From: Rubrobacter sp.
GTDB lineage: Bacteria > Actinomycetota > Rubrobacteria > Rubrobacterales > Rubrobacteraceae
Length of the DNA: 7,197 nt
NCBI GenBank assembly: GCA_019247245.1
Contig: JAFAPF010000444.1
Span: 1-7,197 of the forward strand
Direction: 5' to 3'
Below are positions 1-5,661 of the stretch, piece by piece. Position numbers and translations under genes: made by a program. Numbering within the stretch: position 1 is the stretch's first letter; each line of letters starts with the position of its first letter. A model generated the notes under the pieces. It ran no database searches and was not told where the DNA came from. It saw only the letters and a program-made list of their open reading frames with translations.

Positions 1-8
1 CCTCTGCG

Positions 9-155
9 TTACCCGAATCCGAAACACTTGGGGCCTGCGAAACACTTCGAAACCCTTTTTGGTCATGAACATCATGAGAATCTTTTGCGGACTGTTCATG
101 CTCGAAAGGTATTTCGGAGGGTTTCGAATCGGCCAAGTGTTTCGCACTTGCGGAA
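9..155. repeat. Large imperfect palindrome with mirrored GTTTCG half-sites
   Basis: A concentric inverted repeat is centred on base 82. Pairing base i with base 164-i gives about 45 matches in the 63 positions from 9 to 71. The best arms are CGAAACACTTGG (20-31) against CCAAGTGTTTCG (133-144) and CATGAACA (64-71) against TGTTCATG (93-100). CGAAAC occurs at 20, 38 and 48, and the reverse-oriented motif occurs at about 111 (variant ATTTCG), 121 and 139, so spacings of 18 and 10-11 are mirrored. A further GGGTTTCGCGAA lies at 345-356, close to parA. The position just upstream of parAB suggests a centromere or operator array. A recombination site or a remnant mobile-element end is also possible. 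The dyad is seen directly; the role is inferred. Confidence 0.6.
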
Positions 156-230
156 GACTTGGCAGGTGTTTTGTTCCTTCATATCAACATCTATTATCGC
201 ACGTCAAGCAGAAGCCCTTGCTGATTGGTT

Positions 231-366
231 TGCTAGGATAAGCTAGTCCGCCCTTGACAGGAGCGAAAAGCGCATATGGGCGATTATATGCTGCTTACGC
301 TAGTCCTAAACTAGTTGCCTAAGCCATAAAGCCACGAGATCTTGGGGTTTCGCGAATTATGCTAGT
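231..366 (+). promoter_or_regulatory. parA upstream region with GCTAGT repeats (putative operator)
   Basis: GCTAGG at 231-236 and GCTAGT at 242-247, 299-304 and 361-366 lie upstream of parA. The copy at 299 is followed by an inverted partner, CTAGT (300-304) with ACTAG (310-314). A consensus -35-like TTGACA lies at 254-259, but no good -10 sits 16-18 bases after it. TATGCT at 358-363 could be a -10 for a transcript with a very short leader. ParA proteins with an N-terminal helix-turn-helix often repress their own operon, so these repeats are candidate ParA operators. That role is inference. Confidence 0.3.
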
Positions 367-390
367 AACTATCCCCATCTCGTGCATAAA

Positions 391-1383
391 ATGACGGTCG
401 TGGATCTTGAGGCTGTCATGAAGCTCTTAAGCGAGGAGCGCGTGCGCCGGGGATTGTCCTTAGAAGAGGTTGCTCGGCACGCGGGGTGGGCCAACGAGTC
501 CATTCCCCGGAGGCTCGAGCATTCTGGCACTAACCCCACCTTGCGGAGTGTGCAGCGCTACGCACAAGCAATCGGCGCCGAGTTAAATATCAGCCTAGCG
601 GGTACGCGGGTGATCTCGTTTTTCAACCACGCAGGCGGTGTTGGTAAGTCCAGTGCGGCTCGAGACCTAGGCTATGTGCTCGCGCGCTTGGGATTTAAAG
701 TCTTGCTGATCGACGCAGATCCTCAAGCCAACCTTACCGCCTGGTTGGGGGTTCGCGAAGAGGTTGCTTTGCAGCAGACGCTCTACCCAGCGGTCATAGA
801 CGAGCCGGACAGCCTCTCCTTACCAGAACCCCTAGAGGTCCATGGTCTCCACCTCATTCCTTCCACACTCGATCTCGCGCGTCTGGAACCACAGCTTATT
901 GGGGTGATCATGGGTGTAACACGGCTTCGCATGGCCATAAGAAGGCTCTCAGAGTACGATTTCGTCATGATAGATCCGCCGCCCTCCCTCGGACAGCTTT
1001 CCGCTCTCGCCGTTATTGCTTCAGAGTACGTGGTCGTCCCGGTTCCAACCAACGTCAAGGGCTTCGAGGGCGTCAAGACGGTGGTACAAATGGTCCAGGA
1101 ATTTCGACAAGCAGCCCCTGAGCTCAAGCTGGCCATGTTTCTCCTGACACATCACGATGAGCGTACCCGCCACGACCGAGAGTCCGAGGAGAGCATGAGA
1201 GAACAGCTAACGTCCCTGGCCCCAGTCTCTTCGCCCCTTCGCTACCGTCCTGCAATCTACAAAGACGCCTCGCTCGCTGGACTCCCGGTGCCCCTCTACG
1301 CCCCGAGGGGAAAGGCGGACGAGGAGATACGAACAGTGGCCGGCGAGCTACTCGAAGCCCTAGAGGTGAAGGTGCATGTCTAG
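391..1383 (+). CDS. parA: ParA-family partition ATPase with N-terminal HTH
   Basis: This is a plasmid-partition P-loop ATPase that should use ATP-dependent DNA binding and ParB-stimulated hydrolysis to segregate the replicon. Numbered from ATG 391 (330 aa), a helix-turn-helix occupies about residues 10-60 (RGLSLEEVARHAGW and following). Next come the deviant Walker A, HAGGVGKSS (80-88), the A' motif LLIDADPQ (105-112) and the Walker B-like FVMIDPPPS (191-199). The position that is the signature lysine in KGGVGKT proteins is Ala81 here; the P-loop Lys86 is kept. The start is uncertain. GTG 382 (333 aa) and ATG 418 (preceded by GAGG at 409-412) are in frame, and 391 was chosen because MTVVDLEAV fits the usual lead-in to this HTH. 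No Shine-Dalgarno precedes 382 or 391, so a near-leaderless message is possible. The 3' end overlaps parB by 8 bases, implying translational coupling. Family assignment is firm. Confidence 0.93.
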   Translation: MTVVDLEAVMKLLSEERVRRGLSLEEVARHAGWANESIPRRLEHSGTNPTLRSVQRYAQAIGAELNISLAGTRVISFFNHAGGVGKSSAARDLGYVLARLGFKVLLIDADPQANLTAWLGVREEVALQQTLYPAVIDEPDSLSLPEPLEVHGLHLIPSTLDLARLEPQLIGVIMGVTRLRMAIRRLSEYDFVMIDPPPSLGQLSALAVIASEYVVVPVPTNVKGFEGVKTVVQMVQEFRQAAPELKLAMFLLTHHDERTRHDRESEESMREQLTSLAPVSSPLRYRPAIYKDASLAGLPVPLYAPRGKADEEIRTVAGELLEALEVKVHV

Positions 1384-2335
1384 GGCTGGAAACGTGAATC
1401 GCAAAAGCGTATTTCAGGACATCCTAGGAGCCGTCGTAAAGCAGGATGTAGAGAGCCAAGATAGCGTACAAATGCTCTCTTTAGACGTGCTTCGCCTCCC
1501 AGAGCGCCAACCCCGGCGCTACTTCGACCCCCGAGCGATGGACGAGCTCGTGAGATCCATCCAGCGTCACGGCATCCTCCAGCCGCTCCTCATTCGTCCT
1601 CTCCGAGAGGACCCAAGTGGGGAGTACGAAATTGTTGCGGGTGAACGACGCTACCGTGCTGCCCGCGAGGTAGGCCTCGCTGAGATCCCCGTTGTGATCC
1701 GCAGGATGGGTGAGGACGAAGCCATGCAGTACGCGCTCCTGGAAAACCTCCAGCGTGAGGATCTCAATCCTGTGGAGGAGACCGAGGGGATTCTCAGCCT
1801 CCTGGCCCTGGGTCTCGAGATAAGCGTTGAGGACGTCATATCGCTGCTCTACAGGATGCAAAATAGCTTGCGTCACCACGCACAGCGTGAAGGCGTAAGC
1901 GCTACCCATAACGTTATGGGTAACTCCGAGGAAGAAGTCGTGCTTGGTATTTTTGATGGGCTCGGCATCATGGCCTGGGAGTCCTTTGTTAACAATCGCC
2001 TTCCTCTTTTGAACCTTCCAGAGGATATCCTCCAAGCCCTCCGCTCCGGCCGTATCGCCTACACGAAGGCCCGTACCCTCGCTCGTCTCACGGACAAACA
2101 GGAGAGAGAAGCCTTACTGCAGGAGGCGATCGCGAAGGACCTCTCCCTAAGCATCATCCGAAGTCGGGTCAAAGCCCGCCTGGCCAACAACACCGCTCCT
2201 ACGCCCCTCGACCTTCCAAGCAGGGCTTCTGCCCTGGCTCGTAAACTTCGGAGGCGCAAAGTTTTGCGAGATGACAAGAAGCGAGAGCGCTTGGAGACGC
2301 TCCTGGCCGAGATGGAGCGCTTGTTAGAAATCTAG
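1376..2335 (+). CDS. parB: ParB/RepB/Spo0J-family partition protein
   Basis: This is the centromere-binding partner of ParA. Residues 34-135 form the ParB N-terminal (CTPase/sulfiredoxin-like) domain, with IVAGERRYRAA (86-96) as the nucleotide-binding motif and ENLQREDLNPVEE (123-135) as the second conserved box. A helical DNA-binding region follows. It is interrupted by a segment at about 158-208 (HNVMG at 178-182, WESFVNNRLPLLNLP at 201-215) that I associate with plasmid and cyanobacterial-type ParBs rather than chromosomal Spo0J. The C-terminus (285-319) is basic and then acidic/leucine-rich, as expected for a dimerisation segment. At 319 aa it is full length. The start ATG 1376 lies inside the end of parA and has a strong ribosome binding site, GAGGTGA at 1363-1369. 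A 20-bp palindrome lies within the gene and is listed separately. Assignment is firm. Confidence 0.93.
   Translation: MSRAGNVNRKSVFQDILGAVVKQDVESQDSVQMLSLDVLRLPERQPRRYFDPRAMDELVRSIQRHGILQPLLIRPLREDPSGEYEIVAGERRYRAAREVGLAEIPVVIRRMGEDEAMQYALLENLQREDLNPVEETEGILSLLALGLEISVEDVISLLYRMQNSLRHHAQREGVSATHNVMGNSEEEVVLGIFDGLGIMAWESFVNNRLPLLNLPEDILQALRSGRIAYTKARTLARLTDKQEREALLQEAIAKDLSLSIIRSRVKARLANNTAPTPLDLPSRASALARKLRRRKVLRDDKKRERLETLLAEMERLLEI
1903..1922. promoter_or_regulatory. 20-bp perfect palindrome in parB, candidate parS
   Basis: TACCCATAACGTTATGGGTA is a perfect 20-bp palindrome within parB and I found no second copy in the window. ParB centromere sites are typically 16-bp-scale perfect or near-perfect palindromes and are sometimes located inside or beside the parAB genes. 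The palindrome overlaps codons for the HNVMG motif, which I recall as recurrent in this ParB subgroup, so protein constraint could account for part of it. The palindrome is directly seen; the parS role is inferred. Confidence 0.4.
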
Positions 2336-2423
2336 CTCTTGCCCAGCGCTTTTGATTCGCGTCTACTTCACGATCAGGAGCAGCATCTGCGAGTCTGAGT
2401 AAATCACCCCCTCCTCACAGCCG

Positions 2424-2517
2424 TACCGTGCAACTGAGGAAGCGCGTCTCTGAGATAGCGTGCAACTAAGGAAGCACCCACCCTTAGATTCCAGCCCATT
2501 ACCGTGCAACTAAGGAA
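2424..2517 (+). repeat. Iteron group I (three direct copies)
   Basis: Three copies of TACCGTGCAACTAAGGAA occur: 2424-2441 (one change, CTGAGG), 2456-2473 (one change, TAGCG) and 2500-2517 (perfect). Start-to-start distances are 32 and 44 bp, close to three and four helical turns, so the sites lie roughly on one face of the helix. They are the likely binding sites for the Rep protein encoded downstream. Confidence 0.85.
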
Positions 2518-2688
2518 ATAGCTCTTAGCATACGAACCTGCTCACTCCTGCTTGGCCACACGAGCTTGCAAATTACGAAACTCGTGGCTTTATCACTAGC
2601 AAAGATGAGCAGAGACTAGGATTTGCCGGTATCTTCGCGGCGCGCTGTTTGAGCTTTTCTCGTTTTGAAGGGTCCTATGCAGCAATTT

Positions 2689-2752
2689 TGCAAGGCGTGT
2701 CTTGGTCAGGTAAAAGCCCGAGGGCTCAAGACAAGGACAGCCTCGCCTTGCA
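2689..2752. repeat. Nested inverted repeat in the origin
   Basis: The continuous left arm TGCAAGGCGTGTCTTG (2689-2704) pairs with CAAGACA (2727-2733) and, past a 10-nt insert, with CGCCTTGCA (2744-2752). This gives 16 matched positions in two blocks (9+7). A further inner stem, AGCC/GGCT around a CGAG loop, lies at 2715-2726. It ends 4 bases before iteron copy four (2757). It could form a cruciform or a structured RNA, for example a single-strand initiation signal or a copy-control RNA. The structure is seen; the function is not. Confidence 0.6.
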
Positions 2753-2756
2753 TCTT

Positions 2757-2844
2757 TACCGTGCAACTAAGGAAGGAAACAGACGCCCATACCCACTTCC
2801 CCACATGCACGGTAAAGCGACGCCACTTCCTTAGTCGCACGGTA
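2757..2844. repeat. Iteron group II, one direct and two inverted copies
   Basis: A perfect direct copy of the 18-bp iteron lies at 2757-2774. It is followed by inverted copies at 2797-2814 (four changes) and 2827-2844 (TTCCTTAGTCGCACGGTA, one change). Opposed iterons form a dyad that could support Rep dimer binding or handcuffing, as described for other iteron plasmids. Function is inferred. Confidence 0.75.
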
Positions 2845-2860
2845 CATTGTGCCTCCTGCC

Positions 2861-2922
2861 TACCGTGCAACTAGGGGTAGCGTACCGTGCAACTAAGGAA
2901 ATATTACCGTGCAACTAAGGAA
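2861..2922 (+). repeat. Iteron group III, 22-bp period
   Basis: Direct copies lie at 2861-2878 (3' end diverged, CTAGGGGT), 2883-2900 (perfect) and 2905-2922 (perfect). They start exactly 22 bp apart, two helical turns. They abut the AT-rich DNA upstream of rep, so this is the array most likely to drive origin opening and perhaps repression of rep. Confidence 0.88.
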
Positions 2923-3018
2923 ATTCCCTCTTATTTTTTCCTGCAAAACGGGGAGTTTTTAAAATCACACTCCGTTCCCTGTTTTACAGTTGTTTGTTTT
3001 TGTTGTTTTGTTAACAAC
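2923..3018. other. AT/T-rich putative DNA unwinding region and rep leader
   Basis: Directly after the last iteron the sequence becomes AT-rich (TTATTTTTT at 2931-2939, TTTTTAAAAT at 2956-2965), then strongly T-rich on the plus strand. It ends with the palindrome TTGTTAACAA (3008-3017). An AT-rich tract beside iterons is where initiators usually melt DNA. TAAAAT (2960-2965) could also be a -10 for rep, but the matching -35 is poor. Confidence 0.5.
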
Positions 3019-3033
3019 AGAAAAAGGCCGTTT

Positions 3034-3045
3034 AAGGGAGGAAGG
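3034..3045 (+). promoter_or_regulatory. rep ribosome binding site
   Basis: AAGGGAGGAAGG (3034-3045) is a strong Shine-Dalgarno placed 8 bases (from GGAGG) before ATG 3050. It decides the rep start against the in-frame TTG at 2990, which has no such signal and would add a low-complexity MFVFVVLL leader. Confidence 0.85.
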
Positions 3046-3049
3046 CGGC

Positions 3050-4639
3050 ATGGCTGAGAAGGTCACAGAGCGCAGGGAGCAGGCAAAGGGCCTTGTTCTT
3101 GCCGAGGGAAACTTTGAGGAGCACCCCTACTTTCGGGTAGGGGACAGAAACGCCGGCACAGGCGTTCTAACCTACGAAAACGAGCTTAGGACAAGGGATG
3201 GGCACATCCTTCGGCAGTCTTGGACAGTACGAGCTGTGCATGGGCGGGGACTGCCTGGACGCTTCGACCAAGACGTCTATGTGGCGCTGTTACAGATGAT
3301 TGACGATAAAGGCTTGCCTGCTGATGGGTGGTTGAGCTTCTCGCTCTACGAGCTCGTAGAGCTTATGGGGCGCAAACACTCAGGACGAGACTACCGGCAG
3401 GTTAGAGAGTCGTTGCGGAGACTAGCAACAACCTCCATTGAGAGCGACAACGCCTTCTACCATCGGGGGTGGAAGGAGTACATCTCAGACACATTCAGCC
3501 TGCTTTCGGAGGTCAAGCTCTCAGAGTACGAGGATCCGCAGGGCGAGCGTACTGACCGCAACCGGGTGCTTTTGAGTCAGTATTTCGTGGACTCCTACAA
3601 AGCAAACTACCTGAAAAATATCGACGTTGAGTTTTACTGGTCGCTTGCAAGCCCGATTGCCAAGCGCCTCTATCGCCTCGTAGACAAAAAGCGCAACGGG
3701 AGAAGGCGCTGGGAAGTGGAGCTCTTCTCACTCAAAGACCGCATCCCCTTAAGCGACTACAAGTACGCCTCAAAGATCAAAGAAAAACTAGCCCCGGCCC
3801 ATGCCGAGCTTATAGAAAAGGATTTCCTCAAGAAGATTACCTACCGCAAAAACGGGGGCAAGGAGTTTGCAAGCTATGCGATTACCGAAACCTTCCACGC
3901 CCGCAGGTCTGCAATTGGTGCCCTGGAGCCACCAGGTGGGGATGAGTTCTTCTGCGTCCAGCGCCTGAAGGCAGAAGGGATGGAGACCAAGGCTGCCGAG
4001 GAGCTCGTGGCGACGCATGGGCCCTCGCGCGTCATGCGCTATGTTGAGGCTCTCCCATACCAGAAAAATCTTCGCAACCCAGCGGGCTGGTTGAGAAAAG
4101 CCATAGAGAACAACTACGAGCTGGATATGCCTCCAATCTCCGGCGTGCTTAAGCAGGCCTCTCCGGGGGCCAATGTCGAAGCGACCCTGTATCAGCACTG
4201 TGAGGCAAGAAGGGAGAGAAAAGACGACTACGCGTGGTTTTTTAGCGAGACTGAGGAGACCCAGAGCAACCGTAAGCGGTTCGAAGAAGAGGAACAGTAC
4301 CGCGCCAAGGCTTCAGAAGACCTCAACCTAGACGACTCTTCCTCTTCCGAGCCCATCCTTGACCCGCAAGCCATTGAGGCCTGGGAATCGCTCGTTGAGG
4401 ATCTCGTTGCGCTGCTAGGTCAGGACAGCCTTTCTCCGTGGTTTGATCAACTTGAGGGGGGCTACCTTGAGGGTGCAACCCTCACCGTGTTAGTGCCCAA
4501 CTCCACAGCTGCGAACTACCTCAACGATAACTTAGGAGCGGATCTGCTCCACCTATGGCGGGAGCGTGTCGGTGAGGGAGCAGTTCTTGAGGTGACAACA
4601 GACCTTGCCGGAGGCAAGCGAGCGCTACTTACGGGATAA
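3050..4639 (+). CDS. rep: Plasmid replication initiator (RPA family) with DnaA domain I-like tail
   Basis: This initiator should bind the upstream iterons and start plasmid replication. With ATG 3050 the product is 529 aa. Residues about 25-285 match the layout of replication initiator protein A (RPA) proteins: LPGRFDQDVYVALL (68-81), FSLYELVELMG (97-107), the winged-helix-like RDYRQVRESLRRLATTSIE (113-131), and FYWSLASPIAKRLYRLVDKK (195-214). Residues 297-356 form a small helical module ending in NLRNPAGWLRKAIENNY, seen in many plasmid Rep proteins. An acidic linker (398-438) follows. Residues 441-516 resemble DnaA domain I (AWESLVEDLVALLG, SPWFDQLEGGYLEGATLTVLVPNS). In DnaA that domain binds helicase loaders and DnaB, so helicase recruitment is a reasonable inference. 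Initiator identity is firm; the tail assignment is by eye. Confidence 0.9.
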   Translation: MAEKVTERREQAKGLVLAEGNFEEHPYFRVGDRNAGTGVLTYENELRTRDGHILRQSWTVRAVHGRGLPGRFDQDVYVALLQMIDDKGLPADGWLSFSLYELVELMGRKHSGRDYRQVRESLRRLATTSIESDNAFYHRGWKEYISDTFSLLSEVKLSEYEDPQGERTDRNRVLLSQYFVDSYKANYLKNIDVEFYWSLASPIAKRLYRLVDKKRNGRRRWEVELFSLKDRIPLSDYKYASKIKEKLAPAHAELIEKDFLKKITYRKNGGKEFASYAITETFHARRSAIGALEPPGGDEFFCVQRLKAEGMETKAAEELVATHGPSRVMRYVEALPYQKNLRNPAGWLRKAIENNYELDMPPISGVLKQASPGANVEATLYQHCEARRERKDDYAWFFSETEETQSNRKRFEEEEQYRAKASEDLNLDDSSSSEPILDPQAIEAWESLVEDLVALLGQDSLSPWFDQLEGGYLEGATLTVLVPNSTAANYLNDNLGADLLHLWRERVGEGAVLEVTTDLAGGKRALLTG

Positions 4640-4641
4640 AT

Positions 4642-4656
4642 AGTATTTATAATACT
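4642..4656. repeat. Short AT-rich inverted repeat after rep
   Basis: AGTATT TAT AATACT is a perfect 6-bp stem with a 3-nt loop, 3 bases after the rep stop codon. A related TAGTATTATAGATATT recurs at 4721-4736. It lacks a GC-rich stem and a T-tract, so it is a weak terminator candidate at best. The rest of 4657-4790 shows no gene. Confidence 0.3.
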
Positions 4657-4792
4657 GCAGATTTCTGTTATCTTCTCTCTTGTGTTGCTCTATGGTATTT
4701 GGAGTGCTGTTCTGCCTCGCTAGTATTATAGATATTCTACCCCTGTAACCCTCACCGCCCCACTAACCTGACGTGGCACCTAGAGCATAGAA

Positions 4793-4821
4793 TTCTCTTA
4801 TGTAGCGCACCTGGATATAAT
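4793..4821 (+). promoter_or_regulatory. Putative promoter of the DUF6788-like gene
   Basis: A consensus -10, TATAAT (4816-4821), lies 17 bases after a poor -35 (TTCTCT, 4793-4798). It points at the gene starting at 4865, leaving a leader of roughly 35 nt. The leader ends in GTGGGGGAAAGCG, a G-rich, imperfect ribosome binding site. Confidence 0.45.
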
Positions 4822-4864
4822 CTCCTGTACTGTTACATAAGACAAAAGAGAGTGGGGGAAAGCG

Positions 4865-5113
4865 ATGCTTCTCACCAAGACACAACTTACAAACGCCGAG
4901 ACAGAGGAGCTTGAGGACTCACGAAGCCGTATAGAGGGTGAGCTCTCCTCTACCACCTGCCGGCTCTCTGGAGGCTCTCTAGCGGCAAGCTCCCGACGGG
5001 TGAGGACAGCAACTGCCGGAATGTTGCGCCTAGAGCACGTGAAGTGCGGCAAGGAACGCTGCAAGAAGTGTATAGAGGGTGAGGGACATGGCACCTACTG
5101 GTATCTGTGCTAG
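4865..5113 (+). CDS. Small DUF6788-like cysteine-rich protein, possibly truncated
   Basis: This is an 82-aa protein. Residues 10-30 (AETEELEDSRSRIEGEL) are probably helical. GGSLA (36-40) and HVKCGKERCKKC...EGHGTYWYL (58-81) match the pattern GSL...CGKxxCxC...GxxHGPYWY that I recall for DUF6788-type proteins of plasmids and mobile elements. Cys61, Cys66, Cys69 and His75 could bind a metal. The biochemical role of that family is not known to me. Relatives normally run on past YWYL with a basic GKxxxxYI-like tail. Here TAG follows YWYLC, and the same frame then reads VYKDFEYT before TGA, so a nonsense mutation may have shortened the gene. It stands alone between its own putative promoter and a 165-bp gap. 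Confidence 0.7.
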   Translation: MLLTKTQLTNAETEELEDSRSRIEGELSSTTCRLSGGSLAASSRRVRTATAGMLRLEHVKCGKERCKKCIEGEGHGTYWYLC

Positions 5114-5177
5114 GTGTACAAGGACTTTGAATATACGTGAGGACAATAAAGCGGGGTGGGTTAACTAAGCGTAAATT

Positions 5178-5197
5178 CTTCGTTAATCTTCGTTAAT
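5178..5197. repeat. Tandem CTTCGTTAAT repeat
   Basis: Two perfect adjacent 10-bp copies, CTTCGTTAAT at 5178-5187 and 5188-5197, lie 81 bp before the TTG start at 5279. TTAACTAAGCG (5161-5171) just upstream is a partial inverted echo. A tandem site one helical turn apart upstream of a gene is a possible operator. Nothing else was recognised in 5114-5278. Confidence 0.4.
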
Positions 5198-5278
5198 TCT
5201 CATAGTACTCTCAGAAATAGCGGATAGCCTCTTCTTGTAGCAAAGGGAAAAGCCGCTTGAAGAAGGGAGAGTATTTCG

Positions 5279-5536
5279 TTGCAGGAGGATCGCACGGCTA
5301 CAGCCATACTTAGGCGCCTTAGTGATACGGAGAACTACCCAGAGGATACCCTCGTTTCATACCTAGAGTTCTCTGAGAATGGCAACCTTTACTACTTCAC
5401 CCCTGGAGGCTTTCTCTACCGAAGAGAGGATCCTGGGATGGAGGAAGTGGGCGGTGTGTTCTGTGGTTACCTAACCGACGAGGTCTGGCACTACAGAACT
5501 ACTGACTATGAGTACCCTTCAGGGAATGGCTTATGA
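5279..5536 (+). CDS. Unrecognised 85-aa protein, FTPGxFLYR/DEVWHYR family
   Basis: I do not recognise this protein. It is acidic and aromatic-rich with no signal peptide, membrane segment or obvious catalytic motif. Its best marks are LYYFTPGGFLYR (37-48) and VFCGYLTDEVWHYR (60-73). Both recur in the minus-strand gene at the right edge of the window (YYFTPGEFLYR and FFCGYLIDEVWHYR). This protein-level duplication with synonymous differences is the main evidence that both are real genes. The start is TTG 5279 with AAGGGAGA (5263-5270) 8 bases upstream; a non-ATG start is acceptable given that ribosome binding site, and no earlier better start was seen. The gene is transcribed with rep and the DUF6788-like gene but is separated from the latter by 165 bp. 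Its tail (74-85) diverges from the paralogue. Confidence 0.7.
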   Translation: MQEDRTATAILRRLSDTENYPEDTLVSYLEFSENGNLYYFTPGGFLYRREDPGMEEVGGVFCGYLTDEVWHYRTTDYEYPSGNGL

Positions 5537-5559
5537 ATCGCACACTACAATAAAAGAGA

Positions 5560-5614
5560 GGGGCCGGGGTTTACCAGATGTCGTGGGTGTTATGAGAGGA
5601 CAAGACCCGGCCCC
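5560..5614 (-). terminator. GC-rich inverted repeat, possible minus-strand terminator
   Basis: GGGGCCGGG (5560-5568) and CCCGGCCCC (5606-5614) form a perfect 9-bp stem with a 37-nt loop. Read on the minus strand the stem is followed by TCTCTTTTATT, a U-rich tail fitting a Rho-independent terminator for transcripts coming from the 6246 side. The large loop weakens this. The element is also bounded by direct repeats AAAAGAG (5552-5558 and 5615-5621), so a tiny inserted element is an alternative. Confidence 0.4.
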
Positions 5615-5637
5615 AAAAGAGGTGCGCACGAAGAGCT

Positions 5638-5661
5638 TGCCTCTCCCCGTGCGGAGAGGCA
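5638..5661. repeat. Strong hairpin-forming inverted repeat
   Basis: TGCCTCTCC (5638-5646) pairs perfectly with GGAGAGGCA (5653-5661) around the 6-nt loop CCGTGC. No T-tract follows on either strand, so it does not look like a classical terminator. It may be part of a structured RNA or a protein-binding dyad. Confidence 0.55.

Larger units (their letters stand above)
2336..2989. other. Putative iteron origin of replication
   Basis: This 650-bp gene-free region separates parB from rep. It holds nine copies of the 18-bp iteron, a nested inverted repeat, and at the rep-proximal end an AT-rich stretch (2926-3013, including TTATTTTTT and long T-rich tracts) suited to initial melting. No perfect DnaA box (TTATCCACA type) was seen. 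Short open frames at 2649-2834 and 2665-2874 cross the iterons and are not believed to be genes. This is the expected organisation of an iteron-regulated theta-type plasmid origin, with the initiator encoded immediately downstream. Confidence 0.8.

Noticed and set aside
28..246. Two short overlapping open frames on the plus strand
   Set aside because: They lie over the large palindrome and repeats, lack ribosome binding sites and show no protein-like conservation or composition.
2649..2874. Two overlapping short open frames in the origin
   Set aside because: They run through the nested hairpin and the iterons; their codons are just the repeats read as protein.
2990..3049. Upstream TTG start extending Rep by 20 residues
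   Set aside because: The extension is T-rich low complexity, and a strong Shine-Dalgarno sits directly before ATG 3050.
3124..3143. CCCCTAC/GTAGGGG hairpin early in rep
   Set aside because: It is a perfect 7-bp stem but inside coding sequence with no further regulatory signs; one such short dyad is easily expected by chance.
5560..5614. tRNA suggested by the GGGGCCG/CGGCCCC acceptor-like stem
   Set aside because: The 55-nt span is too short for a tRNA and there is no T-arm or anticodon arm.
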